Source: Oscillospiraceae bacterium (lineage in GTDB: Bacteria; Bacillota; Clostridia; Oscillospirales; Oscillospiraceae). From it: a stretch of 64,000 bases of DNA. The position numbers and the translations under genes were made by a program. Where the stretch lies: contig JAFRLZ010000077.1 in assembly GCA_017430985.1 (NCBI GenBank), positions 1 to 64,000 on the forward strand, in the 5' to 3' direction. Numbering within the stretch: position 1 is the first letter of the stretch; the number at the start of each line of letters is the position of its first letter. Shown here piece after piece: positions 63,626 to 64,000 of this stretch. The notes under the pieces were generated by a model that worked only from the letters and a program-made list of their open reading frames with translations, did not search any database and was not told the origin of the DNA.

Positions 63626-64000
63626 ATGACCAACCAACAGAAACTCAAAAAGCTCTTCTCGCTGCTCGACGAGATCGCCGCCTACGGCCGCTGCCTCGGC
63701 AAGGTCAGCTTTGACATGGAGTGCTGCGCGCCCGAAGAGGGCATCGACCAGGCCGGCGAGGACATGGCCGTGATCGGCCAGCGGCTCCACAAGATGACCC
63801 ATTCCAAGACCTTCCAGAAGCTCGTCGTCGAGCTGCACGCCGACAGCGAGGGCCTCACGCCGGTGCAGAAGAAGGCGATCGAATATCTCTACGAGGACTA
63901 CGCGAAGGAAAAGAACATCTCCGCCAAGCTGGCCTACGAGATGGACCTCGCCTCCAGCAAGGCCTACGGCGCCTGGCTGAAGGCAAAGAAGGCCGGGGAC
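63626..64000 (+). CDS. M32 family carboxypeptidase, N-terminal part (runs off window)
   Basis: 125 codons are visible and the frame is still open at the window end. AGAAGGAG precedes the ATG at 63626. The start 'NQQKLKKLFSLLDEIAAYGRCLGKVSFDMECCAPEEGID' matches the first helices of M32 (Taq-type) metallocarboxypeptidases, including the 'D.E..AP..G' stretch. Mostly helical, as expected. The HEXXH zinc motif would lie beyond the window, so the call rests on the N-terminus only. Confidence 0.65.
   Translation, partial: MTNQQKLKKLFSLLDEIAAYGRCLGKVSFDMECCAPEEGIDQAGEDMAVIGQRLHKMTHSKTFQKLVVELHADSEGLTPVQKKAIEYLYEDYAKEKNISAKLAYEMDLASSKAYGAWLKAKKAGD

Overview
The window is GC-rich (roughly 60-65% by eye) chromosomal DNA from a Gram-positive, probably anaerobic, gut-type member of the Clostridia, most like the Oscillospiraceae. 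Pointers are a SpoIVB sporulation protease, DivIVA, many lipobox lipoproteins, an arginine deiminase operon, the glgC-glgD pair, a BMP-type nucleoside importer, a lipoprotein serpin, and several families of short palindromic intergenic repeats. Most genes have clear Shine-Dalgarno sites, sigma-A type promoters and intrinsic terminators. No rRNA, prophage or CRISPR array was seen; there are two tRNA genes.

Layout. 0-3.3 kb: three GNAT acetyltransferases (one cut by the window edge) and proC. 3.4-10.3 kb: an ABC importer (permease, ATPase, binding protein, permease), two glycerophosphodiesterases and a PfkB kinase. 10.3-15.5 kb: an M42 aminopeptidase diverging from arcA - LOR/SDH-type ornithine cyclodeaminase candidate - arcB, then a lipoprotein. 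15.6-23 kb: a leftward run prs-pth-glgC-glgD-glgP-psuK. 23-28.4 kb: prfB, a PpiC-type foldase, a DUF4349 lipoprotein, tdk and udk. 28.4-36.8 kb: a nucleoside block (deoD, BMP lipoprotein, ATPase, two permeases), a GH3 enzyme and psuG. 36.8-44.5 kb: GNAT, iron alcohol dehydrogenase, RpiB-like isomerase, split transketolase, a FucI/AraA-type isomerase and a YihQ-type GH31 glycosidase. 44.5-48.6 kb: lipoprotein, SH3 lipoprotein, an orphan sugar-importer ATPase under a LacI-type operator, and divIVA. 48.6-50.3 kb: repeats, an AT-rich membrane protein gene, fragments of a tRNA-Thr gene, and intact tRNA-Thr and tRNA-Asp. 50.4-53 kb: an SPFH / ribbon-helix-helix / DUF1648 / YhfC operon. 53-57 kb: spoIVB, an MscS channel, ruvX, folC. 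57-59.5 kb: rpmG-secE-nusG-rplK-rplA. 59.6-64 kb: a Pro-rich surface protein, a membrane M28 peptidase, a serpin, nth, and the start of an M32 carboxypeptidase.

Most notable is 36.8-44.5 kb. An aldose-ketose isomerase, two-subunit transketolase, RpiB-fold isomerase with altered active-site residues, iron-dependent reductase and YihQ-family GH31 enzyme together match the gene set of the sulfoglycolytic transketolase pathway for sulfoquinovose. However, the GH31 lacks two of the three known sulfonate-binding residues, so the real substrate may be a different acidic or modified sugar. Other points of interest are a synonymous-only 3' remnant of a second deoD, an ornithine cyclodeaminase candidate inside the arginine deiminase operon, tandem operator repeats in front of an operon that encodes a ribbon-helix-helix protein, and tRNA-derived duplications beside an AT-rich gene.
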